Program-made: the position numbers and the translations under genes | Source: an uncultured Eubacteriales bacterium | GTDB taxonomy: Bacteria > Bacillota > Clostridia > Oscillospirales > Acutalibacteraceae | Assembly (NCBI GenBank): GCA_900320235.1 | Contig: ONRO01000138.1 | Coordinates: 1 to 7,208 of the forward strand | Length of the DNA stretch: 7,208 bases | Reading direction: 5' to 3' | Part shown: one piece after another, positions 6,333 to 7,208 of the stretch | Numbering within the stretch: position 1 is the first letter of the stretch | Layout of the letters: each line of letters begins with the position of its first letter | Notes under the pieces: model-generated | What the model was told of the DNA's origin: nothing | Database searches by the model: none | What the model saw: the letters and a program-made list of their open reading frames with translations, nothing else

Positions 6333-6359
6333 AACCTGTTTCTCATACAACAACAGGTT
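6333..6359 (+). promoter_or_regulatory. Perfect hairpin just upstream of rpoB start
   Basis: AACCTGTT (6333-6340) and AACAGGTT (6352-6359) form a perfect 8-bp inverted repeat with an 11-base loop, ending 17 bases before the Shine-Dalgarno sequence. No T run follows, so it is not a terminator. It could be a binding site, a translation or decay control element, or part of the leader fold. Its arms share AACCTG/CAGGTT with the upstream terminator stem. Confidence 0.55.
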
Positions 6360-6376
6360 ATCATAAGAATTTGAAT

Positions 6377-6380
6377 GGAG
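6377..6380 (+). promoter_or_regulatory. Ribosome binding site of rpoB
   Basis: GGAG (within TGGAGTGA) lies 7 bases before the ATG at 6388. It is moderate in strength and supports that start. Confidence 0.7.
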
Positions 6381-6387
6381 TGATTGT

Positions 6388-7208
6388 ATGGTAAACGTCA
6401 AACCCGTTCATCTGGGCAAGACTGAACGAATGAGCTTTTCACACATCGACGAGGTCCTTGAAATGCCAAACCTCATCGAGATCCAGAAGGACTCTTACAA
6501 ATGGTTCCTTGAAAAAGGACTTAAAGAGGTCTTTGAGGATGTTTCCGGAATCACAGACTTCTCGGGAAGTATTGTGCTGGATTTCGTGGATTATAAGCTC
6601 GATACTACAAAACCTAATTACAGCATTGCCGAATGCAAAGAGAGAGATGCTACATATTCTGCTCCCCTGAAGGTAACTGTACAGCTTACAAAACCAAACG
6701 GTGAGGTACAGAACCATAATGATATCTTTATGGGCGATTTTCCTCTTATGACTCCGAGTGGTACGTTCGTAATCAACGGTGCAGAACGTGTTATAGTATC
6801 CCAGCTCGTAAGATCACCGGGCGTTTACTATAAAATGGATCACGACAAATACGGAAACAAGCTTTTCAGCGCTACCGTAATTCCTAACAGAGGCGCATGG
6901 CTTGAATACGAAAATGATGCAAACAATGTATTCTTCGTTCGTATCGATAAAAACAGAAAGCTTCCCGTTACAACCTTTATCCGCGCTCTCGGATATGAAA
7001 ACGGACTTGAAACAGACAGCGAGATCATCGATTATTTCGGCGCTGACAAGCTCATCACTGCAACTCTTGAAAAAGATAATACAAACAATGGTGAGGATGC
7101 ACTCAAGGAAGTCTATAAAAAGCTCCGCCCGAGTGAACCGGCTACAAAGGATGCTGCTCAGACTCATATCAACAATCTCTTCTTCGACCCCAGACGCTAC
7201 GATATGTC
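6388..7208 (+). CDS. rpoB: RNA polymerase beta subunit, N-terminal part
   Basis: The window holds the first 273 codons of rpoB and the frame is open to the edge; the full protein is normally about 1,100-1,300 residues. It encodes the beta subunit of RNA polymerase, which forms part of the catalytic centre and the DNA/RNA channel. Recognisable stretches include MPNLIEIQKDSYKWFLEKGL early on, IFMGDFPLMTPSGTFVINGAERVIVSQLVRSPGVYY (positions about 113-148, the conserved protrusion region) and a GAWLEYENDANN... FVRIDKNRKLP stretch near 170-193, followed by a lobe-region segment ending in FFDPRRYDM. Val137 corresponds to the N-terminal rifampicin-site valine (V146 in E. coli); the main resistance cluster lies outside the window. 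The start is set by GGAGTGA and by the homologous N-terminus. It has its own consensus promoter and a long leader. Its immediate upstream neighbour is the transglutaminase gene, not rplL. Confidence 0.98.
   Translation, partial: MVNVKPVHLGKTERMSFSHIDEVLEMPNLIEIQKDSYKWFLEKGLKEVFEDVSGITDFSGSIVLDFVDYKLDTTKPNYSIAECKERDATYSAPLKVTVQLTKPNGEVQNHNDIFMGDFPLMTPSGTFVINGAERVIVSQLVRSPGVYYKMDHDKYGNKLFSATVIPNRGAWLEYENDANNVFFVRIDKNRKLPVTTFIRALGYENGLETDSEIIDYFGADKLITATLEKDNTNNGEDALKEVYKKLRPSEPATKDAAQTHINNLFFDPRRYDM

Larger units (their letters stand above)
6191..6387 (+). ncRNA. Structured 5' leader of rpoB (candidate)
   Basis: No gene is seen in this stretch. The first bases of the predicted transcript, 6193-6208, can pair with 6295-6310 (13 Watson-Crick pairs, one G-T, two mismatches). 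Enclosed within are a TGCC/GGCA hairpin (6212-6227) and AACAC/GTGTT (6230-6234 with 6289-6293), which together form a three-way-junction-like fold. A separate perfect 8-bp hairpin follows at 6333-6359. It does not resemble the L10 leader or any riboswitch I recognise. The fold is hand-drawn and the helices are AT-rich. Confidence 0.35.

Noticed and set aside
6191..6387. L10-type ribosomal protein leader or a known riboswitch
   Set aside because: No adjacent ribosomal protein gene and no recognised conserved motif of these classes; only generic pairing is seen, so it is listed as a candidate structured leader.
6439..7167. Minus-strand reading frames inside rpoB
   Set aside because: They are antisense shadows of the clear rpoB coding frame and show no family resemblance or ribosome binding sites.

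Overview
The window looks like a moderately AT-rich Firmicutes (Clostridia) genome, most like the Ruminococcus/Oscillospiraceae group. This rests on the style of the RpoB N-terminus, strong AGGAGG-type ribosome binding sites, consensus sigma-A promoters and hairpin-plus-U-run terminators. The genus is an inference. All supported genes lie on the + strand.

Layout: (1) Positions 1-84 are a strikingly GC-rich (about two-thirds GC) block of degenerate short repeats at the left edge. (2) Positions 85-351 are a non-coding stretch with small hairpins, ending at a near-consensus extended -10 promoter (352-380). (3) Positions 431-907 encode a YbaK-family Cys-tRNA(Pro)/Pro-tRNA editing deacylase, with a palindromic possible terminator at its stop. 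(4) Positions 1124-6002 hold a three-gene operon: a MoxR-type AAA+ ATPase, a membrane-anchored DUF58 protein with a vWA-like fold, and a large membrane protein with an extracellular transglutaminase core. It ends in a very strong terminator (6011-6044). (5) A second terminator (6138-6173) physically contains the -35 box of a consensus promoter (6156-6184). (6) A leader of about 200 nt with predicted secondary structure leads into the 5' part of rpoB (6388 to the window end).

How the genes work together: the MoxR, DUF58 and transglutaminase genes form a widespread conserved cassette (compare yeaC-yeaD-yebA of Bacillus subtilis). The ATPase is thought to remodel or regulate the membrane-bound partners, and the transglutaminase-fold domain acts outside the membrane. 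The exact substrate is not known. ybaK and rpoB are independent units with their own promoters, which share an identical 14-base -10/initial-transcribed segment.

Points most worth a second look: the transglutaminase gene has a well-placed Shine-Dalgarno sequence followed by ATC rather than a normal start codon; the rpoB promoter is nested in a terminator; the rpoB leader can fold into a closed multi-helix structure; and rpoB is not next to rplJ-rplL. I found no convincing entirely new multi-gene system.
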